Assembly: GCA_021783235.1 (NCBI GenBank)
Contig: JAJXUD010000020.1
Coordinates: 1 to 61,629, forward strand
Origin: Myxococcales bacterium
GTDB taxonomy: Bacteria > Myxococcota > Myxococcia > Myxococcales > JAKAPL01
Length of the DNA stretch: 61,629 bases
Reading direction: 5' to 3'
This document shows positions 42,519-51,243 of the stretch, in pieces. The position numbers were made by a program, and so were the translations under genes. The notes below the pieces were generated by a model. It was not told the DNA's origin. It saw only the letters and a list, made by a program, of their open reading frames with translations, and did no database searches. The first letter of the stretch is position 1; each line of letters starts with the position of its first letter.

Positions 42519-43886
42519 TCACTGGCACCAGTTCGGCTGCACGCAATCGAGCTGGCCGGAGAGCTGGCTCACGCAGCAGGTCCAGCCGTCGTTGCAGCAC
42601 TTCCCGCACTTCGGCTCCCAGTGATCGACGCTGCTCGGGCAGACGGTGGTGTTGCTCCCGCCGCTGCCGCCGCCTCCGGCCGCGGGACACGGCTGATCGT
42701 GGCACGTCGGCGCAGACTCGCCCGAGCACTGCAGGCACTGCTGGCTCGCGCCGCAGCACAGGTCGCCGCATTCGACGGGAGCGTCGGCCGGACAGCGTGC
42801 GCACTGACCCTGCGAATCGCAGAAGGCGCCGGCGGCGCAGCAGGTGCCGCCGCCGCACGGGGCCTCGGCGGGCGGGCAGCCACACAGGTTGCCCTCGCAG
42901 GAGGCGCCCGCGAGGCAGCAGATGCCGCCGCAAGCGACCGGCCAGCCCGCGGGGCAGGAGGTGCAGCCGCCGTCGAAGCAGCCGTCGCCGTCCGGACAGC
43001 ACCCGTCTCCGCACGCCGCGGGCGCCGACGCCGGGCAGCCGCAGCCCTGGCCGCAGACGTCGGGTGCGGCGCAGCAGCCGGCGCTGCCGCAGAGCTGTTG
43101 CCCGGCGGCGCAGGCCGCGGTCTGGCCGGGCCAGGACGGAAAGCTGCACTGGCCGTCGGCGCCGCAGCTCGGCCCCGAGCCGGTGTCGTACTCGGCACAG
43201 CAGACGCCCTTGCAGGTGACGGCACAATTGCCGGCCTGTGTGGGCTGACCGCCGCCGCCGGTGGGCACGCAGACGGGGGCCGTGCCGTCGGTGAGGCACG
43301 CGTAGCCGCTCGGACACCAGCCGGCGTCGGGGCCGCTCGCGCAGGCATGTCCGTCGAGCGGGGGTGGGCCGGAGCCCTGGCCACATTCCCGGTTCGCGAG
43401 CGGACCGCAGGACACGCCGGCGGGGCAGCAGTAACCGTTGGCGCTGCCCGTCGGCGTCCAGATACCGCCATTGCAGGGGACTTCGTTCCAGGGGCACTCG
43501 GACGCCGCCAGGGTACAGCTCTGGCCCGAGCCTTTGCAGCCACCCTGCGTGCAGCTCCCCGGAATACAAGCCTGGCCGCAGGGGACGGTGCCCGCCGGGC
43601 AGTTCACCGAGCGGCCCGTCGTTTGGCAACCCGCGTCCGCGGTGCAGGAGTCGCCGGCGTGACAGCAGAGGCCGCCCGGGCAGAGCAGCGGCGTCTCGAG
43701 CGGGCACTGCTGGGCCTGGGCGGGCGTCGGTCCCTGGGGCACCGTGGCCGTGGAGACGGCCGGCGCCGAGACGCGGCCACCGCTCTCGACGCTGGCGAAG
43801 ACACCGCCGGAGCTGCCGGGCGTGCCCTTCGCACAAGCGAACGACAGCGCGGCGAAGAGAGCAGACGCGGTACGTCGCCCGGTCAT
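42519..43886 (-). CDS. Cys-rich repeat lipoprotein
   Basis: This is a 455-residue predicted lipoprotein (MTGRRTASALFAALSFAC). A GTG 9 nt upstream is an alternative start. The mature part carries more than 70 Cys residues in small modules of the form CPxGxxxCGGxCCxxGxxC. It includes about nine CC or GGICC/GDLCC units in the second half and ends QLDCVQPNWCQ. Each module probably forms a disulphide knot. Such proteins recur on myxobacterial surfaces. No enzymatic motif is seen. It converges on the TOMM-like cluster with a 13-nt gap, but nothing ties it functionally to that cluster. Confidence 0.85.
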   Translation of the reverse strand: MTGRRTASALFAALSFACAKGTPGSSGGVFASVESGGRVSAPAVSTATVPQGPTPAQAQQCPLETPLLCPGGLCCHAGDSCTADAGCQTTGRSVNCPAGTVPCGQACIPGSCTQGGCKGSGQSCTLAASECPWNEVPCNGGIWTPTGSANGYCCPAGVSCGPLANRECGQGSGPPPLDGHACASGPDAGWCPSGYACLTDGTAPVCVPTGGGGQPTQAGNCAVTCKGVCCAEYDTGSGPSCGADGQCSFPSWPGQTAACAAGQQLCGSAGCCAAPDVCGQGCGCPASAPAACGDGCCPDGDGCFDGGCTSCPAGWPVACGGICCLAGASCEGNLCGCPPAEAPCGGGTCCAAGAFCDSQGQCARCPADAPVECGDLCCGASQQCLQCSGESAPTCHDQPCPAAGGGGSGGSNTTVCPSSVDHWEPKCGKCCNDGWTCCVSQLSGQLDCVQPNWCQ

Positions 43887-43965
43887 TTGGCTCACAGCAT
43901 ACCACGGCCGAGGTGCGGCTGGGGCCAGCGGGGGTCCGCCCGCCTGCCCGCGCCCTCTCGAAGGG

Positions 43966-43992
43966 TTGCCTCTTCGGCAGCGAAATTATACT
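43966..43992 (+). promoter_or_regulatory. AT-rich promoter of the AbiE-like pair
   Basis: TTGCCT (43966-43971) and TATACT (43987-43992) are separated by 15 nt, within an unusually AT-rich patch (cgaaattatactgatgaag). The predicted start, near 43999, leaves a 17-nt leader before the ATG. The -10 box is nearly consensus and stands out against the GC-rich background. Confidence 0.5.
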
Positions 43993-44015
43993 GATGAAGT
44001 CGGTCCAGGCGCCGG

Positions 44016-45167
44016 ATGATGACCGAGACAGCCAGTTCATCCATGGAATCAGTCCAATTGGGCAGAGATGCCTTCTGGCGGTCGAGGCTGCCGCTGCCCC
44101 AGGGACTGGGTCTCGTGCATCTCGGCACGCTGGTGGTCCCGCGTCGCGGCCCGGGGGGCGCCACCATCCATGACGAGGCGGCGCTCGAATCGGCCCAGGG
44201 ACGGGTGGCGCTCCTCGTCGAATACCGAGGGCACGTCCTTCCGCGAGACGTTCCTGGCATCGGCGAGCGGCTCCGGCACCTCCTCCAGCAGAAGCGGCTC
44301 CGGGAGCAGGCGATCGGGTCGTCTTCCGCGCCTTCCCTCCCAGTCCTGGCGACCGACCTCGCAACCCCCGCCGTTCAGGAGGCTTGCCTCGCCGCGGGCC
44401 TGGGCGTCATCGACCAGGGCGGGACCGTCCTGCTGCGAGGGCCGTCGCTCTTCATTCACGTGCAAGGCAGTGCGCCGGTTTCCAGGACGCCCCGGGTCAA
44501 CGCGTTCCGAGGCAAGGGGACGCGCATCGTGCGCCTCTTGCTCTCGCGCCCAGAGGAGCTCTGGACGGCCCAATCCATGACCGCGGCGAGCGAGACGAGC
44601 TACGCTTTCTCCCACGGCGTTCTCTCCCTGCTGGAGCGCGACGGCTTCCTGCGGCGCCACAGCCCTCGCGGCGGCTTCCGGCTCTACGACGGCGCGGGCC
44701 TCTTGAGGCGCTGGGCGGAGCAAGGCGACGACGCCGCCGTCGTCATCGAACGCTTCAACGCTCCCTCCACCGAGCCGACCCGGCTGCGCGAAGCGCGAGA
44801 GGCGCTCGCCTCCCACGGCATCCGAAGCATCTTCACGCTCGCGAGTGCCCTCTTCCCCAAGGAGGTCTTCGCCGCCGCGTTGCCGCATGGCCTTTACGTC
44901 TCCGGGGACATGACGCCAGCAATCGAGACACTCGGCTTGCGCCGCATCACGCCCCACAACCTCTACCTCCTCAAGCCGCACCCGGCGGTCGACACCGAGG
45001 CAGGGGGCGTCTACTGCGCGCCGCGGACGCTCGCTCACGGCGCGGGCGCATCCATGCCCCAGCTCGTCCTTGACTTCCATCGGGTCGGGGGGCGCGGCCC
45101 CGACCAGGGGAGGGAGCTCCTCCAGCAGTTCGCGAAGGAGTTACCCTACCTCGAGGCCGAGCCGTGA
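44016..45167 (+). CDS. AbiEi-like type IV antitoxin / wHTH regulator
   Basis: This is a 383-residue protein. Residues about 165-225 form a winged helix (GTRIVRLLLSRPEELWTAQSMTAASETSYAFSHGVLSLLERDGFLRR). The C-terminal half contains RRITPHNLYLLKPH and ASMPQLVLDFHRVGGRGPDQGRELLQQF, matching the C-terminal pattern of AbiEi-family antitoxins. An N-terminal restriction-fold-like region (ALLVEYRGHVLPRDVP) is unassigned. Two tandem ATGs occur at 44016 and 44019. The stop overlaps the GTG of the nucleotidyltransferase gene, the usual AbiE arrangement. It probably represses its own promoter. Confidence 0.78.
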   Translation: MMTETASSSMESVQLGRDAFWRSRLPLPQGLGLVHLGTLVVPRRGPGGATIHDEAALESAQGRVALLVEYRGHVLPRDVPGIGERLRHLLQQKRLREQAIGSSSAPSLPVLATDLATPAVQEACLAAGLGVIDQGGTVLLRGPSLFIHVQGSAPVSRTPRVNAFRGKGTRIVRLLLSRPEELWTAQSMTAASETSYAFSHGVLSLLERDGFLRRHSPRGGFRLYDGAGLLRRWAEQGDDAAVVIERFNAPSTEPTRLREAREALASHGIRSIFTLASALFPKEVFAAALPHGLYVSGDMTPAIETLGLRRITPHNLYLLKPHPAVDTEAGGVYCAPRTLAHGAGASMPQLVLDFHRVGGRGPDQGRELLQQFAKELPYLEAEP

Positions 45168-45943
45168 CCGAGGAGGAGCGACGGGTTCACCGCGCCCTCG
45201 CGGGGCTGCAGGACCTCTTTTCGCGTCTCTATGGGCTCGAGACCCACGCGGTCCTGATCGGCGGACAGGTTCTCGCGCTCGAGCTGCTCGCTCGCGGGCA
45301 ACCCGGGGAGCTCGCGGTCGAGAGCCGAACGGGCATCAAGGTCTCTCGCGGATACACGCTGGAGGCCGACCTGCTCTTCGATCTCGACCGGCTGCCCGGC
45401 CCCTCGGACGACCTTCCCGACCGGCTGCGTCGAGCGGGGTTCGGCCGCACGCGAGACTTCCGCTGGGAGCGGACGAGAGGGGACTTCCACTTCGCCGTGG
45501 ATCTTTTTCGAGCTCCAGGCACGACGGACCCGCCCACCGCTATGACGGAAGCCGCCGAGGGCGGGTTCGCGCTCAACCATTGCCACTCGCTCGTGCTCGA
45601 CCTCGAAGGCCGCCCGTTGACCGTCCGCGTGCCGGACGGCCCCGCGTTCATCGCGATGAAGCTCGCGGCTCGCCCTCTCCGAAAGACGGCCAGCGAGCGG
45701 GCAAAGGATTCGTTCGACCTGTACGCCTACGCCCACCACCTGAAAGACAACCTGCGAGAGCTCTGCGCCCGCGACGAACTCGCCGGGCTCCGCCACGATC
45801 TCCGGCGGCTCTTTGGCTCTCCTTCGGCGGACGGCGTGCAGGACGTGCTCTCCTATGCCAACCTCCCACCAGAGGAGTCCGATCTGCTCGCACGAGCGGT
45901 CATCGGCGAGTTCACCGATCTGCTCGGCGAAGAGAGCCAGTAG
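45164..45943 (+). CDS. AbiEii-like nucleotidyltransferase toxin
   Basis: This is a 259-residue protein starting with GTG inside the upstream stop. The nucleotidyltransferase core shows VLIGGQVLALELL (Gly33-Gly34) and ADLLFDLD (Asp69 and Asp73 as metal ligands), with a later acidic strand (DFHFAVDLFRAP). FIAMKLAARPLRKTASERAKDSFDLYAYA is the characteristic Lys-containing helix followed by KDxxDLY. This matches AbiEii/NTase toxins, which inhibit growth by nucleotide transfer to RNA. Pairing with the AbiEi-like gene supports a type IV toxin-antitoxin role. Confidence 0.82.
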   Translation: MTEEERRVHRALAGLQDLFSRLYGLETHAVLIGGQVLALELLARGQPGELAVESRTGIKVSRGYTLEADLLFDLDRLPGPSDDLPDRLRRAGFGRTRDFRWERTRGDFHFAVDLFRAPGTTDPPTAMTEAAEGGFALNHCHSLVLDLEGRPLTVRVPDGPAFIAMKLAARPLRKTASERAKDSFDLYAYAHHLKDNLRELCARDELAGLRHDLRRLFGSPSADGVQDVLSYANLPPEESDLLARAVIGEFTDLLGEESQ

Positions 45944-46118
45944 GCGGCTCGATCGGGCGAGCCACGGGCCCATTCGACCGAGTGAGGCGCCAGGTCGCTC
46001 ACTCGTGGGACAGGGGCGGCTCGGTGACGACGCCGAGGGGGCCGACGGTCGCGCACAGCCCGAAGAGCTCGGCGACCGAGGCCTCGATGTGCCCCGCATC
46101 CCTCCGCTCGGACTTCAG

Positions 46119-46886
46119 CTACCGCGACGCGGTGAGGTCTTGGGGCGGGGGGCGGATCGGACGAAGGAGCCGGTCCCAGCGGATCCCGTGGGGACCGCTG
46201 CTCCAGAGCAAGAAGAACGCCTTGCCCTTGAGCTTGCCGGTGGGGACGGGGCCGAAGTAGCGGCTGTCGAGCGACCGGTCGCGGTTGTCGCCCATCAGGA
46301 AGACGTGATCGGGCGGGATCCGGAGGGGGCCGAAGTCGGGCGGCTCGGCGCCGGGCACGTGGTGGATCTCGAAGCGGGTGCCGTCGAGCGTCTCGTCGAA
46401 GGCGGTGCAGCGGACCGGGAACCAGCGACCGCTCCGCTCGTCGCGGTCCTCGTCCTCGCAGACGCCGGGCAGCGGCGTCTCGTGGACCTCCTGGCCGTCG
46501 AGGATGAGCTTGCCCTCGCGCACCTCGACGGTGTCGCCCGGGAGCGCGACGACCCGCTTCGCGAGGTCCGGCTCGCCCGGGGTGGGGTTCAAGAGCACCA
46601 CGATGTCGCCGCGGTGCGGCCTGCCCCAGCGGAGCTGATCGGAGAGCGTGAAGGGCAGCCGCGCGCCGTAGGCGAGCTTCGAGATGACGACCCGGTCGCC
46701 GATCTGCACGGTCGGGAGCATCGAGCCGGTGGGGATCTCGTACGGCTCGGCGATGAACGAGCGGATCGCCAGGGCCGCGAGGAGGAGCCCCAGAAACTCG
46801 ACGGTCTGACGGGAGCGCGACTTCTTCGGGGGAGCGGCCTTTGGCGCGCCGCCCGACTCTGGCGTCGATCCCGGGGGCTCGCCCAC
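46119..46886 (-). CDS. lepB: Signal peptidase I
   Basis: This is a 255-residue S26 leader peptidase. One N-terminal membrane helix (about 29-45) precedes the catalytic PTGSMLPT (Ser55), then KRVVALPGD with the general-base Lys110. GRPHRGDIVVL and HVFLMGDNRDRSLDSRYFGPV complete boxes C to E. It cleaves signal peptides of the many exported proteins here. The GTG start lies 40 nt after the ROK kinase stop in the same direction, so they may be cotranscribed. The reading frame continues open for 39 codons after the TAG. Confidence 0.95.
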   Translation of the reverse strand: MGEPPGSTPESGGAPKAAPPKKSRSRQTVEFLGLLLAALAIRSFIAEPYEIPTGSMLPTVQIGDRVVISKLAYGARLPFTLSDQLRWGRPHRGDIVVLLNPTPGEPDLAKRVVALPGDTVEVREGKLILDGQEVHETPLPGVCEDEDRDERSGRWFPVRCTAFDETLDGTRFEIHHVPGAEPPDFGPLRIPPDHVFLMGDNRDRSLDSRYFGPVPTGKLKGKAFFLLWSSGPHGIRWDRLLRPIRPPPQDLTASR

Positions 46887-46926
46887 GGCCGGCTTCGTCG
46901 TCTTCTGGGCTTGGTCGGCCAGGGCC

Positions 46927-47949
46927 TTAGCTCTCCGCGCCGGGCACGACGCTCTCGAGGGCCCGGAGGCCCGACCCTACCACGCCCGCGTCGTCGCCGA
47001 GTCGAGCATCGACGAGCTGGAGCCCCTGGCGCGACGCCCGCAGGGCGAGCTCGAAGACGCGCGCCTCCACGGTTCGCCGCAGCTCGGGACAGGAGAGCAA
47101 GACGCCGCCGCCCAGGATCACCCGCGCGGGGTTCAGGAGGGTCACGTAGTTCGCGAGGCTCACCGAGAGCAAACGCGCGCACTCGTCCCAAAGTTCCCTC
47201 GCGAGGCCGTCGCCGGCGAGCGCGGCCCGCTCGATGTCGGCGGCGTAGACCGGCGGCTTCACGGTGGCGAGGGCGCTCGCCCGGCCGGCGGCGATCGCCT
47301 CGGCCACCCGCAGCGAGAGGTTGTGGCCGCCGCAGTAGGCCTCGAGGCAGCCCTGCTCGCCGCAGCCGCAGAGCCGGCCGCCGGGCACGACCTTGGTGTG
47401 GCCGACCTCGCCGGCCACACCGCCGCTCCCCTCGTAGAGGCTCCCGTCCAGGATGAGCCCGCTGCCGATGCCGCTGCCCACGAAGTAGAGGAGGACGTCG
47501 TCCGCGCTCTCGCCGGCGCCGACGCTCCGCTCGCCCCAGGCCGCCGCCGACAGGTCGTTCATGAGCAGCACCGGCCAGGGGAGCCGCTGCCGCAAGAGCT
47601 CGGCGAAGGGGACGTCGCGCCAGCCCAGGTTCGGGCCGACCGCGACCACGCCCGTGCCCGAGTGGATCTGCCCGGCGGCGCCGACGCCGACCGCGGCGAC
47701 GTTCGCCTCGGACTGGCCGGCGTCGCGGATCGCCTCGTGCGTCGCCGCGGCGAGGAGGTCGGCCACGGCCTCGGGCGTCCGGTCGGAGAGCGTCCGCTTG
47801 CAGGCCGAGAGGACCGCGCCCCGGCCGTCGATCACCGCGGCCCGAGCGTGCGTTCCACCGAGGTCCACGCCGATCGCGACCCGCCCGCCCGAGGCCCGGG
47901 GCTCGGGCCTCGGGACCTCGAGCCTCCCGCCGTGGCGGCGTTCGTCCAT
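46927..47949 (-). CDS. ROK family sugar kinase (glucokinase-like)
   Basis: This is a 340-residue ROK protein. The phosphate-1 loop is IGVDLGGTHARAAVID. The catalytic region is VLLMNDLSAAAWGE (Asp in MND). The ROK signature is VAGEVGHTKV...GGRLCGCGEQGCLEAYCGG, with the His and three Cys of the structural zinc site. The motif lacks repressor helices, so it is a kinase rather than a ROK regulator. Glucose is the likeliest substrate, consistent with the neighbouring phosphohexomutase, but specificity is not proven. Confidence 0.9.
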   Translation of the reverse strand: MDERRHGGRLEVPRPEPRASGGRVAIGVDLGGTHARAAVIDGRGAVLSACKRTLSDRTPEAVADLLAAATHEAIRDAGQSEANVAAVGVGAAGQIHSGTGVVAVGPNLGWRDVPFAELLRQRLPWPVLLMNDLSAAAWGERSVGAGESADDVLLYFVGSGIGSGLILDGSLYEGSGGVAGEVGHTKVVPGGRLCGCGEQGCLEAYCGGHNLSLRVAEAIAAGRASALATVKPPVYAADIERAALAGDGLARELWDECARLLSVSLANYVTLLNPARVILGGGVLLSCPELRRTVEARVFELALRASRQGLQLVDARLGDDAGVVGSGLRALESVVPGAES

Positions 47950-47970
47950 GCGAGTCTCCCGCGGCGCCCG

Positions 47971-49350
47971 TCAGGCGCCGAGCTTCGCCATCGCGCCGTG
48001 GACGGCGCCCTCGACGAGCTTTCGGATCTCGGCGAGCCGGGGCTCGGTCTTCGCCTCGAAGCGCAGCACCAGGATCGCCTGGGTGTTCGAGGCCCGCACG
48101 AGGCCCCAGCCGTCGGGGAAGGTGACGCGGACTCCGTCGACGTCGACGAACTCGTAGTTGCCCGAGGCGAAGTGGCGCTTCACCTCGTCGACGATCTGGA
48201 ACTTCTTCTCCTCGGTGCAGTCGACCCGGATCTCGGGCGAGATGAAGGTCTTCGGCACGTCGGCGAGGAGCGACGAGAGCGGCGCGTCGGTCTTCGTGAG
48301 GATCTCGAGCAGCCGCGCCGAGGCGTAGACGCCGTCGTCGAAGCCGAACCAGCGGTTCGCGAAGAAGATGTGGCCGCTCATCTCGCCGGCGAGCGCCGCG
48401 CCGGTCTCCTTCATCTTGGCCTTGATGAGCGAGTGGCCCGCCTTCCACATGATCGGCTTGCCGCCGTGCTTCGCGATGTCGTCGTAGAGCGTCATCGAGC
48501 ACTTGACCTCGCCGATGATCGGCGCGCCCGGCTGCTCGCGGAGCAGCTCGCGCGACAGGAGGATCATGATCTGGTCGCCCCAGAGGACGTTCCCCTTCTC
48601 GTCGATGACGCCCACCCGGTCGGCGTCGCCGTCGTAGGCGAGCCCCAGATCGGCGTGGAGCTCGAGGACCTTCTTCCGCAGATCCTCCACGTTCTCGAGG
48701 ACCGTCGGATCGGGGTGGTGGTTCGGGAAGGTCCCGTCGGGCTCGAGGAAGAGGCCGGTGACGTGGAAGCCGAGGCTCTTGAAGAGCGGGGCGGCCACGA
48801 TCCCGCCGACGCCGTTGCCGGCGTCGATGACGATGCGCGGCCGCCGCGCGCCGAGCCGCAGGTTTTTGCGGACGTAGTCCTGGTACGGTCCGGCGATCTC
48901 CTGCTCGCGTCGCTTCCCCTCGCCCTTCTCGAAGTCGCCGCGCTCGATGAGCTTGCGCAGCTCCTGGATCTCCGTGCCGTGGAGCGTGGTCTTGCCGACG
49001 CCCACCTTGAACCCGTTGTACTCGGGCGGGTTGTGCGAGCCGGTGATCTGCGCGAGCCCGTCGACGGGGAGCGTGTTCGCCGCGAAGTAGCAGAGCGGCG
49101 TCGGGACCATGCCGATGTCGACCGCGTCGACCCCGGCCTCGTTCAGCCCCTGGCACATGGCGTCGCGGAAGCGGACCGACGACTCGCGGGCGTCGCGTCC
49201 CACGGCGACGCTGCAGCGCTTGCCCGGGTTCGCGCGCCGCACCATCGTGCCGAGCCCGCGGCCGAGCTGCCGGACGACGTCCTCGGTGAGGTCTTTGTCC
49301 ACGAGCCCGCGGATGTCGTACTCGCGGAAGATGTGAGGGTTGATCGGCAT
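47971..49350 (-). CDS. Phosphomannomutase/phosphoglucomutase
   Basis: This is a 459-residue alpha-D-phosphohexomutase. The active Ser105 lies in ITGSHNPPEYNGFK. The metal loop is AYDGDADRVGVID, the sugar loop is GEMSGHIFF, and the C-terminal phosphate loop is VRASNTQAILVLRFEA. The start at 49350 has AGGAGG 6 nt upstream. It interconverts hexose-6-phosphate and hexose-1-phosphate. It feeds glucose-1-phosphate to glycogen and mannose-1-phosphate to ManC, which is encoded 2 kb away. AlgC-type dual specificity is likely. Confidence 0.93.
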   Translation of the reverse strand: MPINPHIFREYDIRGLVDKDLTEDVVRQLGRGLGTMVRRANPGKRCSVAVGRDARESSVRFRDAMCQGLNEAGVDAVDIGMVPTPLCYFAANTLPVDGLAQITGSHNPPEYNGFKVGVGKTTLHGTEIQELRKLIERGDFEKGEGKRREQEIAGPYQDYVRKNLRLGARRPRIVIDAGNGVGGIVAAPLFKSLGFHVTGLFLEPDGTFPNHHPDPTVLENVEDLRKKVLELHADLGLAYDGDADRVGVIDEKGNVLWGDQIMILLSRELLREQPGAPIIGEVKCSMTLYDDIAKHGGKPIMWKAGHSLIKAKMKETGAALAGEMSGHIFFANRWFGFDDGVYASARLLEILTKTDAPLSSLLADVPKTFISPEIRVDCTEEKKFQIVDEVKRHFASGNYEFVDVDGVRVTFPDGWGLVRASNTQAILVLRFEAKTEPRLAEIRKLVEGAVHGAMAKLGA

Positions 49351-49410
49351 CGCCGCCTCCTGTGCCTCGGTCGCGCTCACCCGGCTTCCCCTGCTGGTCG
49401 GAGCGGCCGG

Positions 49411-49416
49411 AATATA
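49411..49416 (-). promoter_or_regulatory. Candidate -10 box for the phosphohexomutase operon
   Basis: TATATT on the minus strand (49416-49411) is the only AT-rich hexamer upstream of the phosphohexomutase gene. It lies 60 nt before the ATG. No convincing -35 is seen at 17 nt upstream. Confidence 0.3.
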
Positions 49417-49622
49417 GACCGCGCCTGAGGGCGAGGGAAGGCTCGGCCCCCCGGCCCCTCGGAAATCCGTCGACCCCTCGAAGGTCCGAGGCTCGCGGGG
49501 CCGCCGCCGGCCCCGCGAACGGCTCCCAAGCTACCGGGATCAGTGCGGGGCCTCGGGGGCCGAGGGCGTGGCACGGCTCCTGCGATAGCTGCGGGCGTCA
49601 CGCCTTTCGGAGGTCGAACGCC

Positions 49623-50225
49623 ATGAAGAGGCTCCTCACTGCGATCGCGATGTTGCTCCTCGGCGGCTGCGCGCTCGGCCCCGACGGCTCGGGCCTCGGA
49701 CTGGGACGGGGCGCGCTCTCGGGCGGGGGCGCCGAGCCGGCGGGACAGAGCTGCGAGACCAACTGCGACTGCCCGGTGAACGAGTACTGTCAGATCGCCG
49801 AGCTGGTCGTCGGGATCGCCGGCGGGCCACAGACGGGCGGCGCCGCCGCGGGACCGGCCTGCCCCTCGTGCACCGGCGGCTCCTGCCCGCCGTGCCCGGC
49901 GCCGGCGCCCGCACCCGTTCCCCAGGGGATCTGCGTGGCCGCCCCGACGCCGGTGCCGGGGCCGCCCCCGGGACCGCCGGTCGAGATCGACGGCGGGCTC
50001 GCCCCGACGGACGCCGGGACGCCCGCCTGCGGCCCGGCCCCGATGGTCATGCTCCCGAACGACTACACGCTGGTCTGCAGCCCGAACGGCCACTGGGTGG
50101 CCGGCCCGTCGTGCGCGAGCGACGCCGACTGCGTGAAGTCGAACCCCGACGAATGCAACATCTGCCCGGCGGGCGAGGTGGGCTACGCCTGCGTCGAGGG
50201 CGCCTGCCTCTGCGGCTGCCAGTAG
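49623..50225 (+). CDS. Small Cys-rich lipoprotein
   Basis: This is a 200-residue lipoprotein (MKRLLTAIAMLLLGGC). The ATG has GGAGG 9 nt upstream. The mature protein has a Gly-rich stretch, an SCETNCDCPVNEYCQIA motif, a Pro/Ala-rich linker and a C-terminal CASDADCVKSNPDECNICPAGEVGYACVEGACLCGC. The Cys-x-x-Asp-x-Asp-Cys spacing recalls the short MYXO-type Cys/Asp repeats that myxobacterial secreted proteins use. No enzymatic motif is seen. It stands alone between divergent housekeeping genes. Confidence 0.83.
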   Translation: MKRLLTAIAMLLLGGCALGPDGSGLGLGRGALSGGGAEPAGQSCETNCDCPVNEYCQIAELVVGIAGGPQTGGAAAGPACPSCTGGSCPPCPAPAPAPVPQGICVAAPTPVPGPPPGPPVEIDGGLAPTDAGTPACGPAPMVMLPNDYTLVCSPNGHWVAGPSCASDADCVKSNPDECNICPAGEVGYACVEGACLCGCQ

Positions 50226-50269
50226 CAGGGGGCGGCCGCCGGGGAGCGGCTCGGCGGCGCCCGCCGCGG

Positions 50270-51160
50270 CTAGTACTTGATGATGTAGTTCACGTCGGCG
50301 TTGACGGGGCGGGTCTCGCTGCCGCCGGCGGCTTGGATGGAAATTCCGGTGTTGGATTTCTGCAAGGCAATCACGTCTGCCGCGGCGCCAGATTGCGCAA
50401 AGGGAATTCCCCCGAAGGCGCCGGTCCAGGTCGACTGGTTCCATCCGACGAGTACGTTCGGAGCGGCGGTTCCGTGGGTGTGGCCTGGGTCGCTGACCCC
50501 GTGGGAGTGGGCGCCGAGCTGGCCCGCCTCCACCGAGCCGACGGCGTCGCCGCTGTTGCCAGCCGAGGCCATGGCCGCTCGGCTCGCCGCGTCGGGGTCG
50601 CGGCCGGCGCCGCTGTCGACGCCGCGCAGGAAGCGGCCGCGAAGGTCGGGCAGGTTGAAGGTGGCGACGCCGTCGCCGCCGCCGAAGTTGATGGCGACGG
50701 CCGAGAAGAGCGCCGCGTAGGTCGAGCGGCTCACGGCCGACCCGTCGCAGAGGAGCCACCCGGCGGGCGCCTTCGCCCCGCCGAAAGCGACGATGGTGCC
50801 GGGCGGCACGAGCGAGCTCGTCCCGGTGACGGTGAGGTTGCCGTTGACGGTCTCGTCGCCGTTGAAGGTGACGTTGCCGGTGAAGGTTCCGCTGAAGTCA
50901 CCGGTCGGCCCGGTGGGGCCGGTCGGCCCGACCGCGCCGCCGGTCCCGCCGCTGCTTCCGCTCCCGGTCGCTCCGGTCGCGCCGGTGGGACCCGTGGCGC
51001 CGGTCGGCCCCTCGCTCCCGGAGAGACCGCTCGGACCGGTGGCGCCCTCCGTTCCGACGCCGGTGGCCCCGGTCGCGCCGGTGGGGCCCTCGGGACCGGT
51101 GGCGCCGGGACAGCCGGACAACGCGAAGGACAGGGCCAGGATGGAAACGGCACGCCGCAT
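50270..51160 (-). CDS. Lipoprotein with collagen-like repeat and phage tail-collar domain
   Basis: This is a 296-residue lipoprotein ([12 protein letters not shown]). The ATG has GGAGGG 9 nt upstream. Residues about 18-85 are a collagen-like Gly-x-y tract dominated by [12 protein letters not shown] triplets. A beta segment ([27 protein letters not shown]) follows. The C-terminal half is a phage tail-collar domain: [20 protein letters not shown], then [15 protein letters not shown] and the metal-type [13 protein letters not shown], ending VNYIIKY. Collagen-collar proteins trimerise. With a lipid anchor it would form a surface stalk. It is not in a prophage context. An adhesive or receptor role is inferred. 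Confidence 0.88.
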   Translation of the reverse strand: MRRAVSILALSFALSGCPGATGPEGPTGATGATGVGTEGATGPSGLSGSEGPTGATGPTGATGATGSGSSGGTGGAVGPTGPTGPTGDFSGTFTGNVTFNGDETVNGNLTVTGTSSLVPPGTIVAFGGAKAPAGWLLCDGSAVSRSTYAALFSAVAINFGGGDGVATFNLPDLRGRFLRGVDSGAGRDPDAASRAAMASAGNSGDAVGSVEAGQLGAHSHGVSDPGHTHGTAAPNVLVGWNQSTWTGAFGGIPFAQSGAAADVIALQKSNTGISIQAAGGSETRPVNADVNYIIKY

Positions 51161-51243
51161 GGGGGGTCACCCTCCGAGAAGGACGAGCCCATGCTAACCG
51201 AAGGGGCGCCCCTCGAGAAAGCGGGCGGCCCCGAAGGCGGCCG

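Noticed and set aside
50270-51160. Tail-collar domain as evidence of a prophage
   Set aside because: There is a lipobox, a collagen-like tract and no neighbouring phage genes.
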